DNA of 6,084 nt. It comes from Chromatiales bacterium. Its GTDB lineage: Bacteria > Pseudomonadota > Gammaproteobacteria > SZUA-140. The notes under the pieces are model-generated. The model saw only the letters and a list, made by a program, of their open reading frames with translations, was not told the origin of the DNA and did not search any database. A program made the position numbers and the translations under genes. Positions 4,855 to 6,084 of the stretch are shown one piece after another (positions within the stretch are counted from its first letter, which is position 1; each line of letters opens with the position of its first letter). The stretch lies in contig JAITWN010000167.1 in NCBI GenBank assembly GCA_031285245.1, forward strand, positions 1 through 6,084, given 5' to 3'.

Positions 4855-6084
4855 ATATCGTCATGGTCACTAATACCTATGCGCCACATGTCGGTGGTGT
4901 GGCCCATTCCATCGTGGCGTTTCGCGAGGAATTCCGGCGCGCAGGCCATCGCGTGCTGATCGTGGCGCCGGAGTTTCCCCATCAGGATGCGCAGGAAATC
5001 GGCGTGATCCGCATTCCCGCGCTACAGAATTTCAATGGCAGCGATTTCTCTGTGGTGCTGCCGATTCCAGGATTGCTGCTCGATGTGCTCGATGAGTTTC
5101 AGCCCGATATCATTCATTCGCATCATCCCTATCTGCTCGGCATGACGGCGCTGCGCAATGCGCGTTACCGCAAGCTGCCGCTGGTCTTCACGCATCACAC
5201 GCTCTATGAGCGTTATACCCACTACATTCCCGGCGACTCGCCGGCGTTTGCGCGCTTCATCATTGAGCTTGCCACGCGCTACGCCAATCTCACCGATCAG
5301 GTTTTTGCGCCGAGCGAGAGCGTTGCCGAGCTGATCCGCGCGCGCGGTGTGACGACGCCGATCACCGTCGTCCCTACCGGCATTGCGCTCGAACGTTTCG
5401 GCGTGGGTAATGGCCCGTCCTGTCGTCATCGCTTCGGTATACCGAGAGATGCGTTCGTCATCGGCCATGTGGGTCGTCTTGAAGCCGAGAAGAATCTTGG
5501 TCTCCTGGCAGAGGCGGTGGTGCGTTTCATGGCGGATGATGCCGCGGTGCATTTTCTCGTCGTCGGCAAGGGCGAATATGCGGCGCATATCCGCGAAGTT
5601 TTTGCGCGTGCGGGGATGGAAGATCGCTTGCATCTTGCGGGCCCTTTGGTTGATGCCGATCTCGTCGATGCCTATCACGCGATGGAGGTGTTCGCGTTTT
5701 CATCGACGAGCGAAACTCAAGGCATGGTGCTGATCGAAGCGATGGCCGCCGGTACACCGGTAGTTGCGCTCGATGCCTGCGGCGCGCGTGAGGTCGTGCG
5801 CGATGGGCAGGAGGGGCGCTTGCTGCGCGAAGAAAATCCGCACGCTTTTGCTGATGCGCTGCGTTGGTTGCGCGCTCTTGATTCACAGCGCCGAGTGCGT
5901 GTGCAATGCGCCGCGCGTGAGCGCGCCCGGCGCTATGCGATGCCGGCGATGGCGCAGCGCGCGCTCGCGGTTTATGAGCATCTGATTGCGCGCGACGCAT
6001 CTGGCGAGGAGGCAGTGCCGGGAGCGTTCGGGTCGATCTTCGACCGGATTGGCGATCTGCTCGGCGCTGAGTGGGACATCGTCA
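4851..6084 (+). CDS. Family 4 (GT-B) glycosyltransferase, 3' end outside window
   Basis: The frame is open from ATG at 4851 to the right edge (411 codons, no stop). The N-terminal Rossmann half begins MNIVMVTNTYAPHVGGVAHS, with the acceptor-side GG loop at 15-16, and contains DIIHSHHPYLLG (86-97) and FTHHTLYERY (113-122). The C-terminal half shows VPTGIALERF (174-183), GHVGRLEAEKN (205-215; Arg209 and Lys214 are the usual nucleotide-diphosphate contacts) and the E-x7-E donor motif with Glu288 and Glu296. This is a retaining GT4 enzyme using a nucleotide-sugar; its N-terminal half recalls the lipid glucosyltransferase group (diacylglycerol or similar acceptors), which is a suggestion only. The GT-B fold seems complete by about residue 380, and the chain continues (GAFGSIFDRIGDLLGAEWD), so there is a C-terminal extension of unknown length. 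It overlaps the preceding gene by 4 bp and is probably translationally coupled; GGGG 8-11 bases upstream is a weak ribosome site. Confidence 0.9.
   Translation, partial: MNIVMVTNTYAPHVGGVAHSIVAFREEFRRAGHRVLIVAPEFPHQDAQEIGVIRIPALQNFNGSDFSVVLPIPGLLLDVLDEFQPDIIHSHHPYLLGMTALRNARYRKLPLVFTHHTLYERYTHYIPGDSPAFARFIIELATRYANLTDQVFAPSESVAELIRARGVTTPITVVPTGIALERFGVGNGPSCRHRFGIPRDAFVIGHVGRLEAEKNLGLLAEAVVRFMADDAAVHFLVVGKGEYAAHIREVFARAGMEDRLHLAGPLVDADLVDAYHAMEVFAFSSTSETQGMVLIEAMAAGTPVVALDACGAREVVRDGQEGRLLREENPHAFADALRWLRALDSQRRVRVQCAARERARRYAMPAMAQRALAVYEHLIARDASGEEAVPGAFGSIFDRIGDLLGAEWDIV

Noticed and set aside
5022..5678. 218-codon minus-strand open frame inside the glycosyltransferase gene
   Set aside because: The plus strand carries unmistakable GT4 motifs over the same bases. 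The antisense product is Arg/His-rich and resembles no family.

Overview
The window looks like chromosomal DNA from a GC-rich Proteobacterium, most likely beta or gamma. The grounds are a periplasmic azurin, an ACR3-type arsenite permease remnant, Crp/Fnr-type regulation, strong AAGGAG ribosome sites and short intergenic gaps. No rRNA, tRNA, CRISPR array or insertion sequence is visible, so the species cannot be fixed.

Layout. Bases 1-74 are non-coding in appearance and rich in small hairpins. Bases 75-254 hold only the C-terminal end of an ACR3 arsenite efflux permease, cut off upstream by an in-frame stop. Converging on it from the minus strand is a complete azurin gene (316-762), with its own intrinsic terminator (258-289), ribosome site and a good sigma70-type promoter (814-841). 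The intergenic region 774-1007 separates azurin from a divergently transcribed Crp/Fnr-family regulator (1008-1721). That regulator lacks both an N-terminal iron-sulfur cysteine cluster and a recognisable cAMP pocket, but keeps an FNR-type recognition helix and has a striking histidine-rich stretch.

From 1788 to the right edge, three tightly packed plus-strand genes form an apparent operon. They encode a TVP38/TMEM64 (VTT/DedA-like) membrane protein (1788-2549), a large cytoplasmic protein that looks like a divergent six-hairpin glycosidase-like enzyme (2551-4854), and a family 4 (GT-B) glycosyltransferase (4851 to the edge, incomplete). Stop-to-start spacings of 1 bp and a 4-bp ATGA overlap indicate translational coupling.

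How it may work together. The left half is a redox and stress neighbourhood: an electron carrier with a divergent one-component sensor that is a natural candidate to control it. The right half is a membrane and carbohydrate module: a glycosyltransferase that probably modifies a lipid or other cytoplasmic-face acceptor, a coupled glycosidase-like partner, and a membrane protein of a superfamily linked to lipid transport. The joint role in glycolipid or envelope glycan metabolism is inferred from context and is not shown by the sequence.
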